Part shown: one piece after another, positions 56,969-64,000 of the stretch
How the letters are laid out: every line of letters starts with the position of its first letter
How positions within the stretch are numbered: the stretch's first letter is position 1
From: CADEDH01 sp039201605
GTDB lineage: Bacteria; Actinomycetota; Acidimicrobiia; Acidimicrobiales; SZUA-35
Direction of reading: 5' to 3'
NCBI GenBank assembly: GCA_039201605.1
Contig: JBCCRO010000004.1
Location: 124,001 to 188,000, forward strand
DNA length: 64,000 nucleotides
Made by a program: the position numbers and the translations under genes
Notes under the pieces: generated by a model
What the model was told of the DNA's origin: nothing
Seen by the model: only the letters and a program-made list of their open reading frames with translations
Database searches by the model: none

Positions 56969-58159
56969 ATGACACGCTACGACTCCGCTTCGTTCGACGT
57001 CGCCTCGGTCGACGGCGCCCTGCTCTCGACCCGTGCGGTCCGTCGCCGCCTCGACCTCGAACGGCCGGTCGATCAGGAGCTGCTGCTCGACTGCATCGAC
57101 GTGGCCGAGCAGGCTCCGACCGGCGGCAATCAGGGCAGCAGGCGGTGGATCATCGTGCGGGACCCGGCCCTCAAGGCCCGGTTGGCCGAGCTGTACCGGG
57201 AGGCGGCCGGCGACTGGATGATCGAGACCCGGGATCGCCTGGCCGGCACCGGGCACCGCAACGAGGTGGTGATGAACTCCGCCGCCCATCTGGCCGAGCA
57301 CCTGGCCGACGTCCCCGCCGTCGTCATCCCCACCATCATCGGTCGCTACGACGGCAGTGGGCAGCCCGGCCTGTTCGACTCGGTGATCCAGGCGGCGTGG
57401 AGCTTCTGCGTGGCGCTGCGGGCCCGAGGTCTGGGCACGACCTGGACCACGGCCGGTCTGTCCCGCCACACCGACATCGCCGAGCTGCTCGGCATCCCCG
57501 ACACCATGACCCAGATCGCCATGCTGCCGGTGGCCTGGACCAAGGGCACCGACTTCGCCGCCGCCCCCCGCTACCCGGCCCGGGAGATCACCTACGTCGA
57601 CGGCTTCGCCCGCACCTACGAGCACGGTCCGAGCGATCCGATCCGCCTGGCCGACCAACCGGGCACCGTGGTCGAAGCCGACATCAAGGCTCCGCTGCGG
57701 CGGGTGTGGGAGTTGGTGACCGACATCGGCGTCCCGGCCCGGTTCAGTGGGGAGTCCGTCGGAGCGGAGTGGACCGACGGACACACCGGACCGTCGCTGG
57801 GAGCCACGTTCTCGGGGAGCAACCGACACGACGCCATCGGCGAATGGTCGCTGACCTGCCACGTCGACGACTACGTCGAGGAGTCCCGCTTCGGCTGGTG
57901 CACCTCCGATCCCGTCGACGCCGGGGCCCACTGGCGCTTCGACCTGGAGGCGATCGCCGGCGCCGTCCGCCTCCGCCACCGCATGTACCTGGGCACGGGA
58001 CCGTCGGGCCTGACCATGGCCATCGAGTCGATGCCCGACAAGGAACCCCGGATCCTGTCCCGCCGCATGGGCGAACACCACGCCAACATGACGGCCGTGG
58101 TCGAGGGCATCAAGCGGCTGGCGGAGAACCGCGATGACGACGAGGGCACCTCTCGCTAG
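56969..58159 (+). CDS. Nitroreductase-SRPBCC fusion protein
   Basis: Protein of 396 aa with two domains. Residues about 15-215 form an FMN-dependent nitroreductase (STRAVRRRLDLERPVDQELL, EQAPTGGNQGSRRWIIV, GLGTTWTTAGLSRHTDIAELLGIP). Residues about 240-390 form an SRPBCC/polyketide-cyclase domain (ADIKAPLRRVWELVTDIGVPARF ... MTAVVEGIKRLAE). The combination is uncommon; one chain might bind a substrate in the SRPBCC pocket and reduce it. GAGG lies 8 nt before the ATG at 56969. 48 bp after the MBL gene. Confidence 0.85.
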   Translation: MTRYDSASFDVASVDGALLSTRAVRRRLDLERPVDQELLLDCIDVAEQAPTGGNQGSRRWIIVRDPALKARLAELYREAAGDWMIETRDRLAGTGHRNEVVMNSAAHLAEHLADVPAVVIPTIIGRYDGSGQPGLFDSVIQAAWSFCVALRARGLGTTWTTAGLSRHTDIAELLGIPDTMTQIAMLPVAWTKGTDFAAAPRYPAREITYVDGFARTYEHGPSDPIRLADQPGTVVEADIKAPLRRVWELVTDIGVPARFSGESVGAEWTDGHTGPSLGATFSGSNRHDAIGEWSLTCHVDDYVEESRFGWCTSDPVDAGAHWRFDLEAIAGAVRLRHRMYLGTGPSGLTMAIESMPDKEPRILSRRMGEHHANMTAVVEGIKRLAENRDDDEGTSR

Positions 58160-58169
58160 GGTCGCCGCC

Positions 58170-58796
58170 ATGGGTCTCTTCCACGTCGCCACCATCACGC
58201 CGTCAAAGGCCGAACTCATCGCCGACTGGCTCCCAACCCGCGCCTGGGGGCCGGGCTCCGAGGCCGAGGTGGAGGTGGTCGGCGCCTTCCGCTTCGACGA
58301 CCCCGAGCACCGGGTCGGGATGGAGACCCATCTCGTCACCGCCGGCGGCACCCTCTACCAGGTGCCCCTGACCTATCGGGACGAGCCGCTGGCCGGGGCC
58401 GAGGAGGCCTTCATCACCGAGATGGAGCACTCCGCCCTCGGAACCCGTTGGGTGTACGACGGCCTGGGCGACGAGCGCTATCGGCTGATGCTGCTGGCCG
58501 TCACCCTGACCGGCCAGGGCGAGACGCTCGGGCTGGCGGCCCACGAAGGCCGGTGGTACACCCGTCCGGCCTCGGCCCGCATCTTCGGCGGCGGGTGGAC
58601 GGGCGACGCCGTCGCCGTCGACGGGCTCGATGTGATGGCCGACGAGGGCAGGACCGTCGACCTGGCCAGCGACGCCTTCCAGCTCCGGTTCCACCGCACC
58701 CCAACCCCGGGGACCAAGCCCGCCATCGCTCTGATGGCGACCTGTGAGGGCCACCGGGATCCGGTGGTGCTGGCCCAGGCATCGGCCACCGCCTGA
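58170..58796 (+). CDS. Stand-alone maltokinase N-terminal cap-like domain protein
   Basis: Protein of 208 aa. MGLFHVATITPSKAELIADW, RFDDPEHRVGMETHLVT and YQVPLTYRDEPLAGAEEA match the cap domain that normally precedes the kinase of maltokinase (Mak/Pep2), here without the kinase. TAGGGT lies 7 nt before the ATG at 58170, and that supports this start over ATG 58134, which is inside the previous gene. Likely sugar or phosphate binding; function unknown. Confidence 0.75.
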   Translation: MGLFHVATITPSKAELIADWLPTRAWGPGSEAEVEVVGAFRFDDPEHRVGMETHLVTAGGTLYQVPLTYRDEPLAGAEEAFITEMEHSALGTRWVYDGLGDERYRLMLLAVTLTGQGETLGLAAHEGRWYTRPASARIFGGGWTGDAVAVDGLDVMADEGRTVDLASDAFQLRFHRTPTPGTKPAIALMATCEGHRDPVVLAQASATA

Positions 58797-58834
58797 GGGC
58801 CTCGACGCCATCGACGGCGGGGACGCCGCGAGGT

Positions 58835-59482
58835 CTAGCTCGGCGCGGGCAGGCGGGCCGACACCGCGGCGCGGGCGTCTTCGAGGTGGCTGGTGAGGGC
58901 GGCCACCGCGGCCTCAGGATCCCCGGCCTCCACCGCGTCCACGATCGATCGGTGGGCCCCCCTGGGACCCTGGATGTCGGCGTCGAGGGCCGGGAGCGTC
59001 GCCATCATCAGCAACGTCTGGTCGGCGAGCGCCTCCCAGGCTTCGAGCAGGCGACGGTGGTCGGCGGCGAGGATGAACGAGCGGTGAAGGGCCATGTCGG
59101 CGGCACCGATCGACGACGGATCGTCATCGTCGATCGCCTTCTCCAGAGCGTCGAGGTGCGCCCGCAAGGGCGAGATGTCGACCTCGGTCGAAGCGGCGAG
59201 CCGGAGGGCGAGCGATTCGAGGGCCACCCGCAGGGAGTAGATCTCGGCCACGTCGTCGGCGGTCAGCGCTCGCACGAAACTGCCCTTGCGGGGACGGAGC
59301 TCCACCAGGCCGCTGCGTTCCAGCTCGGCCAGCGCATCGCGGATCGGCCCCCTGCTCACGTCGAATCGATCGGCCAGCTCGGTCTCGACCAGCCGCTCCC
59401 CCGGACCGATCTCGCCGCGCACGATCGACTCCCGGAGGGCGGCGGTGACCGCCGAGCCGAGATCGGTGTGTCCGAGGTCCAT
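58835..59482 (-). CDS. GntR family transcriptional regulator (FCD type)
   Basis: Repressor-type protein of 215 aa. Winged HTH about 10-72 (RESIVRGEIGPGERLVETELADRFDVSRGPIRDALAELERSGLV), then the helical FCD ligand domain (about 85-205) with metal/ligand His in LHRSFI and HRSIV. Such proteins sense C4/C3 acids or glycolate. TACCAT lies 6 nt before the ATG. It faces malate synthase G across a perfect palindrome. Confidence 0.9.
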   Translation of the reverse strand: MDLGHTDLGSAVTAALRESIVRGEIGPGERLVETELADRFDVSRGPIRDALAELERSGLVELRPRKGSFVRALTADDVAEIYSLRVALESLALRLAASTEVDISPLRAHLDALEKAIDDDDPSSIGAADMALHRSFILAADHRRLLEAWEALADQTLLMMATLPALDADIQGPRGAHRSIVDAVEAGDPEAAVAALTSHLEDARAAVSARLPAPS

Positions 59483-59488
59483 CGCCCG

Positions 59489-59494
59489 ATGGTA
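59489..59494 (-). promoter_or_regulatory. -10 box of leaderless gntR-type gene
   Basis: TACCAT on the minus strand, 6 nt from the ATG at 59482. Confidence 0.45.
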
Positions 59495-59497
59495 TCA

Positions 59498-59523
59498 GTT
59501 GTTGACTGTTAACAGTCAACAAC
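59498..59523. promoter_or_regulatory. Perfect 26-bp palindrome, probable GntR operator
   Basis: GTTGTTGACTGTT and its exact reverse complement AACAGTCAACAAC, centred between 59510 and 59511. It overlaps the -35 of both divergent genes. Confidence 0.7.
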
Positions 59524-59530
59524 CTAGGGT
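59502..59530 (+). promoter_or_regulatory. Promoter of malate synthase gene
   Basis: TTGACT (59502-59507), 17-nt spacer, TAGGGT (59525-59530). The -35 is inside the palindrome, so regulator binding should block it. Confidence 0.55.
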
Positions 59531-59567
59531 GGCAAACGCCCTGGCCAACCCGACGCGGAGTTCTACC

Positions 59568-61742
59568 TTGCACCATCCCGGACGTACCACGGTCGCCGGC
59601 CTCTCGGTCGGCGACGAGCTCTACACCCTGCTGGTGGAGGAGGCCCTCCCCGGCACCGGGATCGCCCCCGCCGAGTTCTTCGACGGGCTCGCCGCCCTCC
59701 TGGCCGACTTCGGCCCCCGCAACGTCGAACTGCTCCGGATCAGAGCCGAGATGCAGGCCGCCATCGACGGCTGGCACCGTCAGCGGGCCGGGCAGCCCCA
59801 CGACGCCGCCGCCTATCGGAGCTTTCTCGAGGAGTTGGGCTACCTGATCCCCGAAGGCCCCGACTTCGAAATCGACACGACCGACGTCGACCCGGAGATC
59901 CGGTCGACCCCGGGGCCCCAGCTCGTCGTGCCCGTCACGAACGCCCGCTACGCCCTCAACGCCGCCAACGCCCGATGGGGCTCGCTCTACGACGCCCTGT
60001 ACGGCACCGACGCCATGGGCGACCTCCCCGAGCCCGGTCCCTACGACGCCGGGCGCGGCGCCCGGGTGATCGCGTGGGCCCGGGGGTTCCTCGACGACAC
60101 CGCTCCCCTGGCCGACGGTTCCCACGCCGACGTCACCGCCTACGCCGTGGTCGACGGCGCCTTCACCGCCCACGTCGGCGACTGGGCGGTCGGCCTGACC
60201 GATCCGTCTCTGTTCGCCGGGTGGGCGGGCGACGCCGAGGCCCCCACCGCCCTGCTCCTGGAGCACCACGGCCTCGGGGTGGAGATCGTGATCGACCACA
60301 ACCACCCGGTGGGCGCCGACGACGCGGCCGGCGTGGCCGACGTGGTCATCGAGTCGGCCCTCACCGCCATCATCGACTGCGAGGACTCGGTCGCCGCCGT
60401 CGACAGCGAGGAGAAGGCCCTCGCCTACCGCAACTGGCTCGGCCTCATGAAGGGCGACCTGGCCGAGGAGGTCACCAAGGGTGACCGCACCTTCACCCGG
60501 GTCCTCGATCCCGACCGGTCCTACACCGGCCCCGACGGCGTGCCGATCTCGAAGCCGGGACGGGCGCTGCTGCTCACCCGCAACGTGGGTCATCTGATGA
60601 CCACGCCCGCCGTGCTCGACGCCGACGGGAACGAGGCGCCCGAGGGCCTGCTCGACGCCCTGATCACCGCGCTGTGCGCCAAACACGATCTGCTCAAGGT
60701 CGGCGGGGTCCGCAACTCCCGCGCCGGGTCGATCTACGTGGTGAAGCCGAAGATGCACGGCCCCGACGAGGTGGCCTTCGCCGACGCCGTCTTCACCCGG
60801 GTCGAAGCGTTGCTCGGCCTGGCTCCCAACACGGTGAAGCTCGGGATCATGGACGAGGAGCGCCGCACAACGGTCAACCTGGCCGAGTGCATCCGGGCCG
60901 CCCGATCCCGGGTCGTCTTCATCAACACCGGCTTCCTCGACCGCACCGGCGACGAGATCCACACCTCGATGCAGGCCGGTCCGATGGTCCGCAAGGGCGA
61001 GATGAAGGCCGAGCCGTGGATCGCGGCCTACGAGGACTGGAACGTCGACGTCGGCCTCCGCTGCGGCCTGCGGGGCCGGGCCCAGATCGGCAAGGGCATG
61101 TGGGCCGCCCCCGATCTGATGGGCGACATGCTCGAACAGAAGATCGGTCACCCCCGGAGCGGAGCCAACTGCGCCTGGGTGCCGTCGCCGACGGCGGCCA
61201 CCCTGCACGCCACCCACTACCACCGGGTCGACGTCCTGGCCCGCCAGGGCGAGATCGCCGACGAGATCGGCGCCTCCGGTGGCCGAGCCTCCCTCGACGA
61301 CATCCTCCGGATCCCGCTCGCCCCCTCCACCGACTGGTCGGCCGAGGACATCCAGGCCGAGCTCGACAACAACGCCCAGGGCATCCTCGGCTACGTCGTC
61401 CGATGGGTCGACCAGGGCATCGGGTGCTCGAAGGTGCCCGACATCGACGACGTCGGCCTCATGGAGGACCGCGCCACCTGCCGCATCTCGTCACAGCACA
61501 TGGCCAACTGGCTCCACCACGGCGTCGTGTCCGACGACCAGGTCCGGGCGACCATGGAGAAGATGGCCGCTGTCGTCGATCGCCAGAACGCCGACGATCC
61601 CCAGTACGTCCCGATGGCCCCGGGCTTCGACGGCCCGGCCTTCCGGGCCGCTCTCGACCTGGTCCGCTCCGGCGTCGAGCAGCCGTCGGGCTACACCGAG
61701 CCGATCCTCCACGCCCGCCGCCTGGAGCTGAAGGCCACCTGA
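59568..61742 (+). CDS. glcB: Malate synthase G
   Basis: Condenses glyoxylate and acetyl-CoA to malate; 724 aa, exactly the usual length of the G isoform. Motifs: LVVPVTNARYALNAANARWGSLYDALYGTD, TAIIDCEDSVAAVDSEEK (catalytic Asp and Glu region), FINTGFLDRTGDEIHTSM, and CRISSQHMANWLHHG. Start: TTG at 59568 with GGAG 7 nt upstream; it is the only in-frame start that gives the full family N-terminus. Regulated from the palindrome shared with the GntR gene; GlcG-like gene downstream. Isocitrate lyase proper is not in the window. Confidence 0.96.
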   Translation: MHHPGRTTVAGLSVGDELYTLLVEEALPGTGIAPAEFFDGLAALLADFGPRNVELLRIRAEMQAAIDGWHRQRAGQPHDAAAYRSFLEELGYLIPEGPDFEIDTTDVDPEIRSTPGPQLVVPVTNARYALNAANARWGSLYDALYGTDAMGDLPEPGPYDAGRGARVIAWARGFLDDTAPLADGSHADVTAYAVVDGAFTAHVGDWAVGLTDPSLFAGWAGDAEAPTALLLEHHGLGVEIVIDHNHPVGADDAAGVADVVIESALTAIIDCEDSVAAVDSEEKALAYRNWLGLMKGDLAEEVTKGDRTFTRVLDPDRSYTGPDGVPISKPGRALLLTRNVGHLMTTPAVLDADGNEAPEGLLDALITALCAKHDLLKVGGVRNSRAGSIYVVKPKMHGPDEVAFADAVFTRVEALLGLAPNTVKLGIMDEERRTTVNLAECIRAARSRVVFINTGFLDRTGDEIHTSMQAGPMVRKGEMKAEPWIAAYEDWNVDVGLRCGLRGRAQIGKGMWAAPDLMGDMLEQKIGHPRSGANCAWVPSPTAATLHATHYHRVDVLARQGEIADEIGASGGRASLDDILRIPLAPSTDWSAEDIQAELDNNAQGILGYVVRWVDQGIGCSKVPDIDDVGLMEDRATCRISSQHMANWLHHGVVSDDQVRATMEKMAAVVDRQNADDPQYVPMAPGFDGPAFRAALDLVRSGVEQPSGYTEPILHARRLELKAT

Positions 61743-61825
61743 GAGCGGCGGGGCGGGCGCCGCCAGGCGTGCCGACCCGAGCAACCATCGCCACCCCGAA
61801 GACCCGAGACCGACCAGGAGTACCC

Positions 61826-62251
61826 ATGACCATCACGCTCGACCAGGCCCGGACGATCATCGCCGCCGCCCTCGCCCACGGCCACGACGCCGGCATGAAT
61901 CCGTTGTGCGTCGCCGTGCTCGACGGCGGTGGACACCTGGTGGCCTTCGAGCGTGAGGACGGCGTGCCCAATCGCCGCTTCGACGTGGCCCACGGCAAGG
62001 CCTACGGCGCCATCTCGGTGGGGATGAGCAGCCGGAAGCTCGGCGACGCCGCCGTCGATCGGCCCCATTTCGTCGCCGGCCTGATCGGGGCCATGGACGG
62101 CAAGCTCGTCCCGGTTCCCGGTGGCGTACTCGTGACCGACGGCAGCGGCACCACGATCGGGGCCGTCGGCTGCTCGGGCGACACCTCCGACAACGACGAG
62201 GCGGCCGTGGTCGCCGGTATCGAGGCCGCCGGGCTGCGGGCGGTCACCTGA
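61826..62251 (+). CDS. GlcG/HbpS family heme-binding-like protein
   Basis: Small alpha/beta protein of 141 aa: TITLDQARTIIAAALAHGHDAG, AVLDGGGHLVAFEREDG, VPVPGGVLVTDGSGTTIGAVGCSGDTSDNDEA. GlcG genes are a regular neighbour of glycolate/malate synthase loci, so this belongs to that unit. Role of GlcG itself is not established. CAGGAG precedes the ATG at 61826. Confidence 0.9.
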   Translation: MTITLDQARTIIAAALAHGHDAGMNPLCVAVLDGGGHLVAFEREDGVPNRRFDVAHGKAYGAISVGMSSRKLGDAAVDRPHFVAGLIGAMDGKLVPVPGGVLVTDGSGTTIGAVGCSGDTSDNDEAAVVAGIEAAGLRAVT

Positions 62252-62432
62252 GGGCCCACCCGGGGCTCGGCCGGTCGATCGGCGACGGGTAGGTGCCTCG
62301 AGGCAAATGGGTGTCGGCCCCGCGGGGCTGCTACAACACCTCCATGAAGACCCCGACCCCGGACGTCCACCTGGACGTCACGCGTCCCGTCGACGCCGTC
62401 TGCCGTCCGGCCCCGCTCCTGGGAGGTCGCCG

Positions 62433-63212
62433 ATGATCCCGGCGTTCGACGAACTCGAGCTGTGCTACCGGTCGATGGCCGCCCTGATCGCCGGTTTCGA
62501 CGACGACCAGTGGAACACCCGGTCGCTCTGCCCGGAGTGGACGACGAAGGGCGTCGTGCAGCACCTCGGTGGTGTCGAGCATCTGCTCACCGGCTGGCGA
62601 CCGGCCGAGGAGTACGAGATGCCGCCGTTCCAGCTGATGGGCGAGTACGTCGAGGCCACGGCGTCGCTGTCGGGGGCCGAGCTGGCCGCCCGCCATGCCG
62701 ACGTCGTCGACGCCCGGCGGGCCGACATCGCCACCCTCACCGAGGAGGTGCTCGACCACCCGATCACCTCGCCGATCGGCAAGGTACCCTACCGCCGGTT
62801 CATGCCGGTTCGGGTCTTCGACTGGTGGGTCCACGAGCAGGACGTGCGTCGCCCCCTCGGTCTTCCCGGTCACGAATCGGGTCCGGCGGCCGAGACCGCC
62901 ATCGACGAGATCCAGGCTTCGCTCGGCTACATCGTCGGCAAGAAGGTCGACCTCCCCGACGGGCGGGCCATCACGTTCGACCTCACCGGGCCCGTCCGGC
63001 GTCGGATGCACGTGCGGGTCGACGGACGGGCCGGCGCCGTCGACGAACTCGAGGAGCCCGACGTCGTGGTGTCGACCGACTCGACGACCTTCGCCCTCCT
63101 GGCCTGTGGCCGCATCGACCCCCAGGAGCCGATCGACGGCGGTGTCATCACGTGGTCGGGTGACGACGAATGGGGCGAGCAGGCCGCCCGCAACCTCCGC
63201 TTCACCATCTGA
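62433..63212 (+). CDS. Maleylpyruvate isomerase family mycothiol-dependent enzyme
   Basis: Paralogue of the gene at 6376: 259 aa, LCPEWTTKGVVQHLGGVEHLLTGW (first His), WWVHEQDVRRPLGLPG (second metal site) and an SCP2-like C-terminal half (ITFDLTGPVRRRMHVRV). GGGAGG lies 6 nt before the ATG. Substrate unknown. Confidence 0.87.
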   Translation: MIPAFDELELCYRSMAALIAGFDDDQWNTRSLCPEWTTKGVVQHLGGVEHLLTGWRPAEEYEMPPFQLMGEYVEATASLSGAELAARHADVVDARRADIATLTEEVLDHPITSPIGKVPYRRFMPVRVFDWWVHEQDVRRPLGLPGHESGPAAETAIDEIQASLGYIVGKKVDLPDGRAITFDLTGPVRRRMHVRVDGRAGAVDELEEPDVVVSTDSTTFALLACGRIDPQEPIDGGVITWSGDDEWGEQAARNLRFTI

Positions 63213-63228
63213 CCGTCACGACGGTGCC

Positions 63229-63993
63229 CTAGAAGGCCGAGGCGCCGCCGTCGACGGTGATGGCGGTGGCGTTGACGTGGCCCGCCCGATCCGAGGCGAG
63301 GAAGGCGACGAGGTCGGCCACCTGCTCCGGCGAACCCGGTGGCGGGTCGGTGGGCACCAGGTCATCCCACCGGTCGGCGTTGCCGTAGCGCTCCTCGGCC
63401 GCCACCCGGAGCAGATCCTCGAGGCGGTCGGTCATGATCAGGCCGGGGTTGACCGCCACCACACGGACCCCGCTGCGGAAGGCCTGCTGTCCGATGGCCC
63501 GGGTGAAGCCGACGAGAGCCGCATTGCCGGCGGCGCCGGCCACGTAGTCGGGCTTGGGGCGAAGGGCGGCTGAGCCGACCACGTTGATCACCACGCCCGA
63601 CCCCCGTGCCTCCATCTCGGGCAGGATGAGCCGGGTCAGGTTGATGTAGCCGAAGACCTTGAGATCCCACGCCTCCCGCCACGCCCGATCGTCGACGTCG
63701 GCCAGGTAGCCACCCGGCACCGCTCCGGCGTTGTTGACCAGGATGTCGACGTCGCCGATCACGTCGACCAGGGCCTGCTGACGCTTGGCCACCGACAGGT
63801 CGGTGGCGTGGGTGGTCACGCCGACCCGGTGCTCGGCCCGGATGCTCTTCACCGCATCCTTGAGGCGTCGCACGTCGCGGGCGGCGAGGGCGAGATCGCA
63901 CCCCTCGGCGGCCAGCGCCTTGGCGCAGGCCAGACCGATGCCGCGGGAGGCCCCGGTGATGAGCGCTCGCTTGCCGTTGAGGCCGAGATCCAT
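63229..63993 (-). CDS. SDR family oxidoreductase lacking the canonical Lys
   Basis: Short-chain dehydrogenase fold of 254 aa: TGASRGIG (about 13-20), NNAGAVPGG, NVVGSAALRPKPDYVAGAAGNAAL. The Tyr of YxxxK is present but position +4 is Ala, so the usual catalytic Lys is missing; the ending GHVNATAITVDGGASAF is normal. This variant subfamily occurs in actinobacteria and may use a different general base or be non-catalytic. ATG at 63993. Convergent with the maleylpyruvate isomerase gene. Confidence 0.85.
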   Translation of the reverse strand: MDLGLNGKRALITGASRGIGLACAKALAAEGCDLALAARDVRRLKDAVKSIRAEHRVGVTTHATDLSVAKRQQALVDVIGDVDILVNNAGAVPGGYLADVDDRAWREAWDLKVFGYINLTRLILPEMEARGSGVVINVVGSAALRPKPDYVAGAAGNAALVGFTRAIGQQAFRSGVRVVAVNPGLIMTDRLEDLLRVAAEERYGNADRWDDLVPTDPPPGSPEQVADLVAFLASDRAGHVNATAITVDGGASAF

Positions 63994-64000
63994 GCCGAGA

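Overview
This 64 kb window is high-GC DNA with dense genes. It reads as the chromosome of a free-living actinobacterium, most likely of the Acidimicrobiia (Ilumatobacter/Iamia-like). Evidence for Actinobacteria: a complete conservon (cvnABCD), mycothiol-type maleylpyruvate isomerase-fold proteins, a BTAD/SARP regulator, and many TANNNT -10 boxes placed 6-7 nt before start codons (leaderless genes). The class-level call is inference from gene content, not from a marker gene. No rRNA, tRNA, CRISPR array, prophage or transposase was seen.

Layout. 1-7.8 kb: an M20 peptidase (cut by the window edge), a SARP-type regulator, a CAP-domain lipoprotein, an acyl-CoA dehydrogenase, and a DsbA-like / mycothiol-type / methyltransferase run. 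7.8-12.4 kb: the conservon on the minus strand. 12.6-19.3 kb: class II aldolase, a GNAT enzyme, an SNF2 helicase coupled to a small Asn/Arg-rich protein, a PEP-mutase-family enzyme and an XRE regulator. 19.3-20.1 kb: a 793-bp gene-free stretch with 12-bp tandem repeats, a purine-rich run and inverted/direct repeats. 20.1-26.9 kb: a DUF1611-type P-loop protein, a hemerythrin-like protein, two divergent transporters, a D-aminoacylase-like amidohydrolase and an SDR. 27-31.4 kb: a DUF1501/DUF4214 Tat protein, its DUF1800 partner (apparently frameshifted near its start) and an SDR. 31.5-32.5 kb: a divergent arsR/arsI pair.

32.6-42.9 kb: an SH3-type lipoprotein, a luciferase-like oxidoreductase, a tandem CoA-transferase, a dienelactone hydrolase, an MFS exporter and bifunctional PutA. 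42.9-44.9 kb: an ECF sigma factor with a membrane partner, and a two-TM protein. 45-51.6 kb: an AtuA-like protein divergent from DinB, GNAT and a two-subunit biotin-dependent acyl-CoA carboxylase, followed by a frameshifted lipoprotein. 52.1-58.8 kb: an AraC regulator, a TIGR03086 protein, lgt, a sulfotransferase, an MBL hydrolase, a nitroreductase-SRPBCC fusion and a stand-alone maltokinase-cap protein. 58.8-64 kb: a GntR regulator sharing a perfect 26-bp palindrome with malate synthase G, then GlcG-like, maleylpyruvate isomerase-like and SDR genes.

Metabolic theme: aerobic heterotrophy on organic and amino acids. Acyl-CoA handling (dehydrogenase, CoA-transferase, carboxylase, AtuA-like), proline oxidation to glutamate and the glyoxylate route (malate synthase) dominate. 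Signalling is by conservon GTPase, ECF sigma factor and single-component regulators. Two genes (DUF1800 and the small lipoprotein) carry one-base frameshifts that are either real lesions or assembly errors.
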